Shown: positions 14,480-21,827 of the stretch, in pieces
Layout: each line of letters begins with the position of its first letter
Numbering within the stretch: position 1 is the first letter of the stretch
Assembly (NCBI GenBank): GCA_004322275.1
Contig: SCTA01000026.1
Coordinates: 1-32,971 of the forward strand
DNA: 32,971 nucleotides
DNA from: a bacterium
GTDB lineage: Bacteria > Desulfobacterota > Deferrisomatia > Deferrisomatales > BM512
Reading direction: 5' to 3'
The notes under the pieces: model-generated
What the model was told of the DNA's origin: nothing
Databases searched by the model: none
What the model saw: only the letters and a program-made list of their open reading frames with translations
Made by a program: the position numbers and the translations under genes

Positions 14480-14917
14480 TGACTTTTGGATGCTTCGCAG
14501 GTTTACAGCTAGCGGGGCTGTCCGCCCCGCGCCCCAAGCCACCTTTTGAGTGAGCAAAAGGTGGCCCAAAACTCAGCCCAGACTCGTCGCTCGCGCTTCA
14601 AGAAGCGCGACCACTTCGTTTCGGCTGGGCCGTACGGGGCACCCGCTCCGCTTGCGCTTCGCTAAGACCCCGCGCCGGCCCGACGCCTCCACTCGTTGCG
14701 CCGCGTACGGGCCCCGAAGAAGACGAAAAGATGGCTCGTCCAAAAACGAATTAACGGAATGTTTTTGGACTCGAAGGTAAGGTTATTTACAGCTAGCCCA
14801 TGCTGTGACATTGCCTTTGCAGGGCCATGACAGAAGCGGCTTGCATCCCCCCCCCCCTGTGAGAAACTACGACACGTTAGCTTGCAGGCTGTCCAAGGGG
14901 TGTGTTTAGAAGTACTT
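14480..14917. other. Non-coding, repeat-bearing stretch
   Basis: No gene is supported. It contains a CCACCTTTTG/CAAAAGGTGG hairpin near 14540-14566, GC-rich arms around a CGCGCTTCAAGAAGCGCG palindrome near 14592-14609, the direct repeat described separately, and an 11-base C run at 14847-14857. A 76-codon frame at 14550-14780 has no ribosome site and an arginine/alanine-rich translation typical of GC-rich noise. Confidence 0.5.
14502..14797. repeat. 12-base direct repeat TTTACAGCTAGC bounding a 272-bp block
   Basis: The identical 12-mer occurs at 14502-14513 and 14786-14797. The enclosed block begins with GGGGCTG-TCCG-CCCCGC-like symmetry and contains the hairpins listed for this stretch. 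Direct repeats of this size around a non-coding block fit a small inserted element or a recombination product; no transposase is present. Confidence 0.5.
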
Positions 14918-14960
14918 AAGGCCGCCTTTCGGTGACGCAGTCACGAAGGGCGGCCTTTTT
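14918..14960 (+). terminator. Orphan intrinsic terminator on the plus strand
   Basis: AAGGCCGCC-T-TTCGTGAC-type arms close on a GCA loop (GGTGAC-GCA-GTCAC core; GGCCGCC outer stem with GGGCGGCC), followed by TTTTTATC. The nearest plus-strand gene upstream is tRNA-Ala at 11.4 kb, so it either ends an unannotated short RNA or lies in the leader of the gene at 15077. Confidence 0.8.
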
Positions 14961-15027
14961 ATCGCCGGGAGTGTAAAAAAATACCGCACGGTAACGGGTA
15001 TATAAGGCCGGTTTAAAGCCGGTCAAA

Positions 15028-15052
15028 GAGCTTGACGATTCCCGTCAGGCTC
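15028..15052 (+). promoter_or_regulatory. Leader hairpin upstream of the VSGG-repeat gene
   Basis: GAGCTTGACG and CGTCAGGCTC form a 10-bp stem (one U-G pair) with an ATTCC loop, 24 bases before the ATG. There is no T-run, so it is not a terminator. It may protect or control the 5' end of the message. Confidence 0.5.
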
Positions 15053-15076
15053 TCACCTTGAACCGGAGAAAAAGAG

Positions 15077-16171
15077 ATGAAGTCAAAACTCGGAATTCTC
15101 GCACTCGGCATATTCATGGCTATTCAGGCGGGCACCGCCTCAGCGGGCAACGTAACGTCGGCAGACATTATCGACGGGCAGGTAATGACCGTTGACCTCG
15201 CCGACAGCGCGGTTACCTCCGGCAAGATCGCCACCGCTGCCGTGACCGGCGACAAGATCGCGGACGGTAACGTCGGCACCGCCGACCTCGCCGACGGCGT
15301 GGTAACAATCGACAAACTTGCAGCAACCATACAGGCTCAACTAAACTTGATCGCGCAACTCGAACAACGGATAATCGCCCTCGAAAACAATAATGTTCCC
15401 GGCCTCGGCCAGTACGTCTCCGTAGACACCAACACTATCAACAACCTCGCCGGTCCTCATGTCATCTTCACCGGGGCCAACATCCACGTCCGTGACGGCT
15501 CCGGCGCAACTTACAGAGAGCCGTATTATGGCAATCCAAATGGCCTTGGCAACTTTATCGTCGGCTACGACGAAGGAGGCAGATTGCGGACGGGTTCCCA
15601 TAATATTGTGTTGGGGCCGGAACATGAATTCACCCATTACGCTGGGTTCGTGGCCGGAAGCCAAAATGCAATCGTAGCTGACTTTGCCAGCGTTTCAGGA
15701 GGATATAGGAACAGGGCGGAAGGCGTATACTCTTCAGTTAGCGGCGGCACAGGCAACCAAGCCATCGCCGATGGTGCATCAGTGAGCGGCGGCAACGAAA
15801 ACATAGCCTCCAATTATAACTCATGGGTTAGCGGCGGTATAAGGAACACCGCCGGAGGCGCTTGGTCGTCGGTTAGCGGCGGGTATCAAAACACGGCCTC
15901 CTTTAATTTTGCATCTGTGAGCGGCGGGTTCTTCAATACCGCTTCAGGCGATTCCTCGTCGGTCAGCGGCGGCTTATACAACAACGCCTCTGGTTCGAGC
16001 TCATCGATTAGCGGAGGGAGAAACAATACCGCTACAGGCGAAGGCTCTTCCGTAGGCGGCGGAATGAACAATATCGCCTCAGGCGCTTATTCATCGGTAA
16101 GCGGCGGTGCTGGGCATACTGTCAGCAATTACTACAACTGGGCCGCAGGCTCTCTCTTCCAAGAGTACTAA
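15077..16171 (+). CDS. Secreted VSGG-repeat (YadA-head-like) protein
   Basis: The protein has 364 residues; AACCGGAGAAAAAGAG precedes the ATG. Residues 1-23 are a signal peptide ending in GTASA. Residues ~25-85 repeat a TSADIIDG/VDLADSAVTSGKIA pattern, followed by a short coiled-coil-like helix (LIAQLEQRIIALENN) that could make trimers. A unique block to about residue 195 precedes ten ~15-residue repeats of the form VSGGxxNxAxGxxSS (residues ~200-355). Such repeats stack as a left-handed beta-roll in trimeric adhesin heads. The C-terminal YadA-type membrane anchor is missing: the protein ends at SLFQEY straight after the repeats. It is therefore probably exported but not self-anchored. A hairpin leader and a strong terminator make it a single-gene unit. 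A surface or matrix role is inferred. Confidence 0.88.
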   Translation: MKSKLGILALGIFMAIQAGTASAGNVTSADIIDGQVMTVDLADSAVTSGKIATAAVTGDKIADGNVGTADLADGVVTIDKLAATIQAQLNLIAQLEQRIIALENNNVPGLGQYVSVDTNTINNLAGPHVIFTGANIHVRDGSGATYREPYYGNPNGLGNFIVGYDEGGRLRTGSHNIVLGPEHEFTHYAGFVAGSQNAIVADFASVSGGYRNRAEGVYSSVSGGTGNQAIADGASVSGGNENIASNYNSWVSGGIRNTAGGAWSSVSGGYQNTASFNFASVSGGFFNTASGDSSSVSGGLYNNASGSSSSISGGRNNTATGEGSSVGGGMNNIASGAYSSVSGGAGHTVSNYYNWAAGSLFQEY

Positions 16172-16184
16172 TCTGATTATCGGC

Positions 16185-16214
16185 AGAGGGGCCGGGCGAC
16201 CGGCCCCTCTTTAC
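16185..16214 (+). terminator. Terminator of the VSGG-repeat gene
   Basis: AGAGGGGCCGG and CCGGCCCCTCT form an 11-bp stem on a GCGA tetraloop, followed by TTTACTTC, 13 bases after the stop codon. Confidence 0.85.
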
Positions 16215-16268
16215 TTCTTGCGCAGTCGCCTAGCCCACACCGCAAAGTTTTGGGGTGGCGACGCTTTA

Positions 16269-17864
16269 TCAGGGGGAAAAGGGGTAGGGAGGGAAATCCG
16301 GGAAGATGGTTTTCCACCTGTCCGCGAGGTCCGCCCGAAGAGCCATTTTTCTTTTACTGTTGACCGGCGAAACGACAACTCTGTAGCGATCCCTGTTTTT
16401 AATCAGGTAATCGTCGAGAATTTTATCCCACGTCGGGGGGTAATTATCATGCAGCATAAAAAAATCGATGAGCGCCGGAGGGTAGCTGGCAAGCCCGGTT
16501 TTCAGGTACTCAGGCTCGAAAAATCTGTGCAGCGGATCGTCCTTTTCAATTATTTCGGCGAAGCTGGGCCGGTCGTCGCCCAGAGTGCCCGTAATCTCTC
16601 TACGGAATAACGGGTTATTGAACCATATCGCCACGATCCTCTCCTCCTTCGGGATTACCGTCAGGAGCTTGTCGTAGTATGACAAAGCCTTGACGCAGGA
16701 CGGACCCAGTTCCCCCCCCGGCTCAAAGGCTCCGCGGAAATTCATGACAGTCCGGTCGAATTCCTTGTTCGACGCGGGGATCTGGACGATCACTGTAATT
16801 AGCACCACTACGGAAAATGCGGTTTTAATGACTTTAGAGGCCATATTCCGTCCGAATACGTAAAAGGCAAAAGGCGAGAACAGGGCCAGAGTGATGTATA
16901 CCGGGGCCTGGTACTGCTCAAGAAAAAATTTGATCGCGAAACAATGTACGGCGACGCCCAGCAGCATTCCGGCCCCGGCAAGTGAAACCGCATCCCTGTT
17001 ACGAAAAGACCGCATGGCCCATCCTGCGACCCCCAGTACGACTATGGCCCCGTATAGGGGCTCTTGCCGGAACTTGTCCCGAATCCGCAACGCCAGATAG
17101 CCCCAGTCCTTTTGCATTACCATTTTCGGGGCAAGGAGGTGCGACGTTTTTATGTTGCCGAGGAGGGAAAGGTCGTAAGCCCAGAAGACGAGTGCGGCCA
17201 GAACCGTTGCGGCGGCTCCCCCGGCGGCGACTCCCGCAATAAGCTTTTTCATGTTTTTATCCGCAAGGTACGCCGCTGACAAATAACCGAGGAAACCGAA
17301 AAAAACCGGGAAGGCGTACTTGGGAGTGATGATCATCGAAAGAAAGGCCAGGGCCGAAGCGAGAGCCGCTTTCCTGACGTCAGGCTCCTGAAAAAGCAGA
17401 ACCATCGCGCCGACAGCGGCGAGCGCGGCGTAATGATCGATGCTGAACTCCACAAAAAAAGAACCAATGTCGTTGAACGAGACAAGAAGGATGAGGGGCA
17501 GGAGCGTCCCGGCCCAGTCTTTGGCAACCCGTTGTCCGTGGCAGGCAATCAGCGCTGCGACGGCGATGAAGACAAACAGGCTGATGAAACGAAAGACAAG
17601 CAGCACGTAGGCGGTTTCAGGGAAAAGGTTCAGAACCGGCGAAAGAAAAAGATAGGCAAGGGCAGGGTAGGAGGAGAAATAGTCCACACCGGGTTTCATC
17701 CCGATGGAAATCCTCCAGAGCTGCCGCATGTGCATCGATTCGTCGTAGTACGGAAAATGCACAAGAATCTGAAGGACCAGAACACACAATGCCGCGACCG
17801 CCGCCGCCGTTATAAGAAAACGCGACGACTTATCAAGCCATAAGGCAGTCTTCTCTTTATCCAA
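16269..17864 (-). CDS. Polytopic membrane protein, GT-C/GT39-like glycosyltransferase candidate
   Basis: The protein has 531 residues; the start is a TTG with a weak AGG upstream. Hydrophobic segment 1 (residues ~17-36) is followed by a YYDES motif with D41 and E42 at the start of the first extracytoplasmic loop. That is the position of the catalytic acidic residues in lipid-sugar-dependent GT-C enzymes such as PMT/ArnT relatives. About nine further hydrophobic segments run to residue ~365 and a ~165-residue soluble tail ends the protein (KEERIVAIWFNN, NYPPTWDKILDDYL). Such enzymes move sugars from a polyprenyl phosphate to lipids or proteins outside the inner membrane. No polysaccharide genes are next to it, so the acceptor is unknown. 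It is convergent with the VSGG-repeat gene and 54 bases behind the creatininase-family gene on the same strand, so possibly co-transcribed with it. Confidence 0.75.
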   Translation of the reverse strand: MDKEKTALWLDKSSRFLITAAAVAALCVLVLQILVHFPYYDESMHMRQLWRISIGMKPGVDYFSSYPALAYLFLSPVLNLFPETAYVLLVFRFISLFVFIAVAALIACHGQRVAKDWAGTLLPLILLVSFNDIGSFFVEFSIDHYAALAAVGAMVLLFQEPDVRKAALASALAFLSMIITPKYAFPVFFGFLGYLSAAYLADKNMKKLIAGVAAGGAAATVLAALVFWAYDLSLLGNIKTSHLLAPKMVMQKDWGYLALRIRDKFRQEPLYGAIVVLGVAGWAMRSFRNRDAVSLAGAGMLLGVAVHCFAIKFFLEQYQAPVYITLALFSPFAFYVFGRNMASKVIKTAFSVVVLITVIVQIPASNKEFDRTVMNFRGAFEPGGELGPSCVKALSYYDKLLTVIPKEERIVAIWFNNPLFRREITGTLGDDRPSFAEIIEKDDPLHRFFEPEYLKTGLASYPPALIDFFMLHDNYPPTWDKILDDYLIKNRDRYRVVVSPVNSKRKMALRADLADRWKTIFPDFPPYPFSP

Positions 17865-17918
17865 AATTGTCGCCTATGGAAAATGCTGCGTTATGCCTGT
17901 GCGCCTTACCCTTGATTC

Positions 17919-18656
17919 TCACAGAAGCCCAAGCGCCCCCAGCCTTTCCCTCATGGTTCTGACTAGCTCCACCAGTCTCTCGCTGGTTTTGGCGTAGATG
18001 AGCGCGCCTTTTTCGGCGCTGGCTTTTGCGGGGTCGCCCCAGACGCCGCCGGGCCAGTCGGCGAGCTTTTGGCGGGAGATGAAGGGCTTTTTGAAACGGG
18101 GGTATTCTTCTTCGGCGGTTCCCTTGACTAATGCCGGATCGATGGCCATTATGCGGCTTGTCTCTATCTCTCCTGCGTGGCTGTCGTCGGCTGTCTCGAC
18201 TATTCCCGCCTTTCCCGCTTCCTTCGCCCAGTGGTATTCGCAGAAGATGGCGATCTCCAGCTCGGGGCATTTCTCCGAGAGCTCTTCCCCCACCTCTTCG
18301 AGGGCGGAAAGGTGCACGCCCCCGGCGTGGCCGCTGCCGATTATGAGGCCGCGTATCCCCTGCCGGTAGAGGGAGAGGCCGATGTCGAAGACGAGGCGGC
18401 GGAGGGTCTCGGGCGAGATGGAGATAGTGCCGGGGTGGCCGGAGGTGGAGCGGCAGTAGCCGTAGTGGACCGCGGGGCAGAGCAGGAAGGGGACCTTTTC
18501 GGCGGCGAGCTCGGCGGTTCGCACTACCTGCATGGTGTCGGTGTCGAGGGGGAGGTGGCGGCCGTGCTCCTCGGTGGAGCCCATCGGAAGAAAGGCGATC
18601 CTGTAAAGGGTTGCGGCTTCCTTGAATTCTTTCATCGTCAGTTTTGCGACGTCCAC
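17919..18656 (-). CDS. Creatininase-family metal-dependent amidohydrolase
   Basis: The protein has 245 residues from a GTG start. I chose the GTG because GTGAGGAG lies six bases before it; an ATG seven codons later is possible. The open frame runs on upstream to 19511 but that extension has no family similarity. Metal-ligand motifs of the creatininase fold are present: GSTEEHGRHLPLDTD with E29, H31 and D40, SGHAGG with H110, and DSHAGEIETS at residues 158-167. Members open cyclic amides such as creatinine, or process peptides or pterin and riboflavin precursors. The substrate cannot be read from sequence. The gene is divergent from a nitrilase-family amidase across a 279-base gap, which may point to linked amide metabolism. 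Confidence 0.9.
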   Translation of the reverse strand: MDVAKLTMKEFKEAATLYRIAFLPMGSTEEHGRHLPLDTDTMQVVRTAELAAEKVPFLLCPAVHYGYCRSTSGHPGTISISPETLRRLVFDIGLSLYRQGIRGLIIGSGHAGGVHLSALEEVGEELSEKCPELEIAIFCEYHWAKEAGKAGIVETADDSHAGEIETSRIMAIDPALVKGTAEEEYPRFKKPFISRQKLADWPGGVWGDPAKASAEKGALIYAKTSERLVELVRTMRERLGALGLL

Positions 18657-18692
18657 GCTTTTCTCCTCACCGGTTCGCCCCGGCCCGAATTT

Positions 18693-18793
18693 ACTTCGTC
18701 GGGAGGCTCTCTCGCGCCTCGATGTAGAACCGCTACACCTTCGGCGCTCGTTCGCCGTCTCCTCGTTCTTCGGGCCGATGCTGTACGGGCTAT
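18693..18793. repeat. Dispersed intergenic repeat, diverged copy 1
   Basis: This copy aligns by eye with the 23.1-kb copy at equal spacing: CGTCG (18697), CTC, CGCG, GTA, CGCTAC (18731), GCGCTC, CTCCTCG (18759), then CTGT. CGTCG to CTCCT is 62 bases here and 64 at 23.1 kb. It fills most of the 279-base gap between the divergent creatininase-family and nitrilase-family genes. Confidence 0.45.
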
Positions 18794-18857
18794 GGCAAGA
18801 TTCATCAAAGTTGTAGCTTGCTTTGACCGGAAAATTCAGGCCCGGCGAAGCGTTGTC

Positions 18858-18886
18858 TTGACTTGGGCTCCGGGGCGTGTTTAATT
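18858..18886 (+). promoter_or_regulatory. Candidate sigma70 promoter of the nitrilase-family gene
   Basis: TTGACT (18858-18863), a 17-base spacer and TTAATT (18881-18886) lie 50 bases before the ATG at 18936. This is a moderate consensus match; it would drive the plus-strand run starting here. Confidence 0.5.
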
Positions 18887-18935
18887 TACACGTTTCAGCA
18901 TTCCCGAGAAAGCCCTTTCCAGATAAGGAGCCCAG

Positions 18936-19787
18936 ATGGTGAAGATCGCCGCCATTCAGATGAGCGCGACCGACGACATTTCGCGGACCCTTCGCAAGGC
19001 GTCGCAGTTTTTGTCCGCCGCCGCCTCCAAGGGCGCTAAAATCGCCTGTTTCCCGGAGCTTTTCGCTTACCCGTGGTTCCCCGCCGAGAGGGACGTATCG
19101 AAGTTTGAGCTGGCGGAGGAGATCGGCGGCGCGGTCACCGGCGAGCTGGCGAAGCTGGCCGCCGAGAACTCGATAGCGGTCGTCTGCCCCTTCTTCGAGA
19201 GGGCCCCGGGCGGGTGCCACTACAACTCCGTCATCGTCTTCGACTCGAAGGGAAAGACGGTCGGCCATTACCGGAAGGTGCACGTCCCCGAGCTTCGTTA
19301 CTGGGAGGAGAAGTACTACTTCCAGCCCGGAGACACGGGATTCCCCGTCTTCGAGGTGGACGGCGTGAAGGTGGGGGTGCAGATCTGCTGGGACAACTTC
19401 TTTCCCGAGGGTTTCCGTTCGCTCGGCCTCTCGGGCGCTCAGGTCGTCTTCGTCCCCTCGGCGGCGGCCTTCGCCTCCAGCGAAAGGTGGCTGGCGATGG
19501 GCGTCTCCCACGCCATCGCGAACTGCTATTATGTAGTGAGGGTAAACCGCGTGGGACAGGAGGCGGGACTGGATTTTTACGGCGGCTCCTTTTGCGTGCG
19601 CCCCGACGGCGAGCTAATTTCGGAGCCGCTGGGCATGGGCGAGGGAATACTCCTCGCCGACTGCGAGCTTTCCACCGTGGATTTTTCGCGCAGAATGTGG
19701 CCCTTCTACCGTGACCGTAGGCCGGGCGAATACCTGAAGCTCACCGAAGAGCTTGAAGCCCCGCCCGAGCAATCGGACGGCGAGTAA
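18936..19787 (+). CDS. Carbon-nitrogen hydrolase (nitrilase superfamily amidase)
   Basis: The protein has 283 residues; AAGGAG lies eight bases before the ATG. The Glu-Lys-Cys catalytic triad is visible as E41 (CFPELFAYP), K114 (HYRKVHVPE) and C151 (VGVQICWDN), in the usual order and spacing. Length and the HVPELRYWEEKYYF segment resemble the N-carbamoylputrescine amidase/beta-ureidopropionase branch, which releases ammonia and CO2 from carbamoyl amides, but the branch is not certain. The cytoplasmic enzyme leads a plus-strand group: a small four-cysteine protein starts 24 bases later and argS follows. A creatininase-family gene is divergent from it. Confidence 0.93.
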   Translation: MVKIAAIQMSATDDISRTLRKASQFLSAAASKGAKIACFPELFAYPWFPAERDVSKFELAEEIGGAVTGELAKLAAENSIAVVCPFFERAPGGCHYNSVIVFDSKGKTVGHYRKVHVPELRYWEEKYYFQPGDTGFPVFEVDGVKVGVQICWDNFFPEGFRSLGLSGAQVVFVPSAAAFASSERWLAMGVSHAIANCYYVVRVNRVGQEAGLDFYGGSFCVRPDGELISEPLGMGEGILLADCELSTVDFSRRMWPFYRDRRPGEYLKLTEELEAPPEQSDGE

Positions 19788-19811
19788 CCAAAAACACCCC
19801 AAGGAGCCGCT

Positions 19812-20003
19812 ATGACCGTCGATCCGCGCAGGGAATGCGTGATTTGCGCCTGGCGCGAGAAATGCGCCAAAAAATTCAAATCCGAAAAGGGCGTGGCTCA
19901 CTGCGCCGATTTCACGAGGGACGAGACCCTTCCCGCCGAAGATGAGCAGGCCGTCGCCCCGGAGAAGAGCCACAAGAAGATCGTAGACCCCTTCGCTGAT
20001 TAA
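19812..20003 (+). CDS. Small four-cysteine protein of unknown function
   Basis: The protein has 63 residues; AAGGAG lies before the ATG, 24 bases after the amidase stop. The cysteines are C9, C12, C18 and C31 in the pattern CVICAWREKC with a later HCADF; the C-terminal third is acidic and Lys-rich. Four cysteines in a peptide this short suggest a zinc or iron-sulfur site. I believe similar short CxxCAWRxxC proteins occur in other deltaproteobacteria, but I cannot name a role. The strong ribosome site and tight spacing support a real gene translated with the amidase. Confidence 0.82.
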   Translation: MTVDPRRECVICAWREKCAKKFKSEKGVAHCADFTRDETLPAEDEQAVAPEKSHKKIVDPFAD

Positions 20004-20009
20004 AGTTTT

Positions 20010-20134
20010 GAAAAACGTCGAGAGAAGCCCCGGTTTCAAGGAGCCGCGCAGCGAGAAGCGAGACATAACTAATAGTTAGGCGAGCTTTCGAGCGAGCACG
20101 CGACACAGAAAACACAGGCTCGCAACAGTTTTTC
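20010..20134. repeat. Symmetric intergenic element between the small protein and argS
   Basis: GAAAAAC (20010-20016) and GTTTTTC (20128-20134) are complementary termini. The palindrome TAACTA-A-TAGTTA (20066-20078) has its centre at 20072, exactly the midpoint of the termini. GCGAG motifs recur on both sides. There is no reading frame of note. It looks like a MITE-type or structured-RNA element; identity unknown. Confidence 0.5.
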
Positions 20135-20152
20135 CAAGGACTTTTATAAATA

Positions 20153-21817
20153 ATGAAAAAGACGCTGACCGATCTTATAGTAAAGGCGCACAGGCTGGCC
20201 GTCTCAAAGGGCGAACTGCCCGACGGCGAGCTTCCCGCCTGGAAGATAGAGCTGCCGAAAAACCCGGAGCACGGAGATTACGCAGCCAACATTGCGATGA
20301 CCCTCGCGGGCGCGGCGAAGCTCCCTCCTCGCAAGGTGGCGCAGCTGCTTCTGGATAATCTCTCCGACCCAGAGGGGGTGCTCCAGTCCTTTGAGATCGC
20401 CGGACCGGGCTTTATAAATTTCCGCTTCCGTCCGGCCCGCTGGCAGGAAGTTGTCCGCGACATCGAGAGGGAAGGGGAGAAATTCGGCCATTCCGGCGCG
20501 GGCAAGGGGAAAAGGGTGCAGGTAGAGTTCGTCTCCGCCAACCCCACCGGCCCCCTGCACGTCGGCCACGGGCGCGGAGCCGCCGTCGGCGACATCCTCG
20601 CGAAGATAATGTCCGCCGCGGGTTACCGGGTGGACAAGGAATACTACATAAACGACGCGGGAAACCAGATAGCCACCCTCGGCGGCTCGGTATACCTGCG
20701 TTACCTCGAACAGCACGGCCGTCAGGTCTCCTTCCCCGAGAACTTCTATCAGGGGGAATACATAAAGGAGATAGCGCGGGACAAGTGCAGCGAGGAGGGC
20801 GGGCGCTACCTCGAAATGGAAGAGGCCGAGGCGATAGACGCGCTTGGCCGTTACGCGGGGGCGCGCATTCTCCGGGAGATTAAGGAAGACCTCGAACGCT
20901 TCGGAGTGACCTTCGACAACTGGTATTCCGAGCGCTCGCTCTACGAATCCGGCGAGGTCGCGAGGGTTTTGAAGGAGCTTGAAGAGAGCGGCGCGGCCTA
21001 TCGCCAGGACGGGGCGCTCTGGCTTCGCACCTCGGCCTACGGCGACGAAAAGGACCGCGTTATGGTGAGGGCCGACGGGCGCGAGACCTATTTCGCCTCC
21101 GACATAGCCTACCACTTTGAAAAGTTCCGGCGCGGCTACGACGAGGTGGTGGACATCTGGGGGGCCGACCACCACGGCTACATTCCGAGGATAAAGGCTG
21201 CGCTTAAAGCCTCGGGGAGAGACCCCGAAGCGCTCCACGTCCTGATGGTACAACTAGTTAACCTGCTGCGCGAGGGAAAGCCGGTCTCGATGTCCACCCG
21301 GTCGGGCGAGTTCGTCACCCTTCAGGAGGTCTACGAGGAGGTCGGGGTTGACGCGGCGAGGTTCCTTTTTCTCACCCGTTCCTCCGACACTACCCTCGAC
21401 TTCGATATCGAGGTGGCGAAGAGACAGACGGCGGATAACCCGGTATTTTACGTGCAGTACGCCAACGCCCGCATCCGAAGCGTGCTCCGTGAGGCGAAAA
21501 CCACGGGGATAGAGGTCCCCGGGGCCGCCGCCGCCGATCTTTCCCCCCTCGTCACCGAGGACGAACTGGAAATAATCAAGTTTCTTCACTACTTCCCCGA
21601 GGTGGTGGAGGGGGCGGCGCTCTACCTCGAACCGCACAAGGTCGCCTATTACCTCCAGGATCTGGCGGCCCGTTTTCACCAGTACTACAACAAGCACCGC
21701 TTTCTGGTTGACGACCAAAAGCTTTGCCTTGCGCGCCTTTGCCTCATAAGCGCCATCAGCAGGGTCATCGTAAACGGCCTCGCCCTTCTGGGAGTCAGTT
21801 CTCCCGAGTCGATGTGA
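20153..21817 (+). CDS. argS: Arginyl-tRNA synthetase
   Basis: The protein has 554 residues, normal for the family, and attaches arginine to tRNA-Arg in the cytoplasm. The N-terminal additional domain (ELPKNPEHGDYAANIAM) is followed by the class I signature at about residues 129-141 (NPTGPLHVGHGRG). The arginyl-specific catalytic-domain sequence is present (KEYYINDAGNQIATL, DIWGADHHGYIPRIKAAL). The relaxed KMSKS counterpart is GKPVSMSTRSG near residue 376. The C-terminal DALR anticodon-binding domain contains DNPVFYVQYANARI. AAGGA lies before the ATG. The SPOR-domain gene starts 10 bases after the stop, so the two are almost certainly one transcript. Confidence 0.98.
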   Translation: MKKTLTDLIVKAHRLAVSKGELPDGELPAWKIELPKNPEHGDYAANIAMTLAGAAKLPPRKVAQLLLDNLSDPEGVLQSFEIAGPGFINFRFRPARWQEVVRDIEREGEKFGHSGAGKGKRVQVEFVSANPTGPLHVGHGRGAAVGDILAKIMSAAGYRVDKEYYINDAGNQIATLGGSVYLRYLEQHGRQVSFPENFYQGEYIKEIARDKCSEEGGRYLEMEEAEAIDALGRYAGARILREIKEDLERFGVTFDNWYSERSLYESGEVARVLKELEESGAAYRQDGALWLRTSAYGDEKDRVMVRADGRETYFASDIAYHFEKFRRGYDEVVDIWGADHHGYIPRIKAALKASGRDPEALHVLMVQLVNLLREGKPVSMSTRSGEFVTLQEVYEEVGVDAARFLFLTRSSDTTLDFDIEVAKRQTADNPVFYVQYANARIRSVLREAKTTGIEVPGAAAADLSPLVTEDELEIIKFLHYFPEVVEGAALYLEPHKVAYYLQDLAARFHQYYNKHRFLVDDQKLCLARLCLISAISRVIVNGLALLGVSSPESM

Positions 21818-21827
21818 CGAAGAGAAA

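Noticed and set aside
14550-14780. 76-codon reading frame in the repeat region
   Set aside because: It has no ribosome site and overlaps hairpins and a direct-repeat block; the translation is arginine-rich noise.
15680-16125. Evenly spaced repeats resembling a CRISPR array
   Set aside because: The ~45-base periodicity keeps the reading frame and encodes VSGG protein repeats; the repeats are not identical and there are no unique spacers.
18657-19511. N-terminal extension of the creatininase-family frame
   Set aside because: It would overlap the nitrilase-family gene on the other strand; the family starts near the GTG at 18656, which has a good ribosome site.
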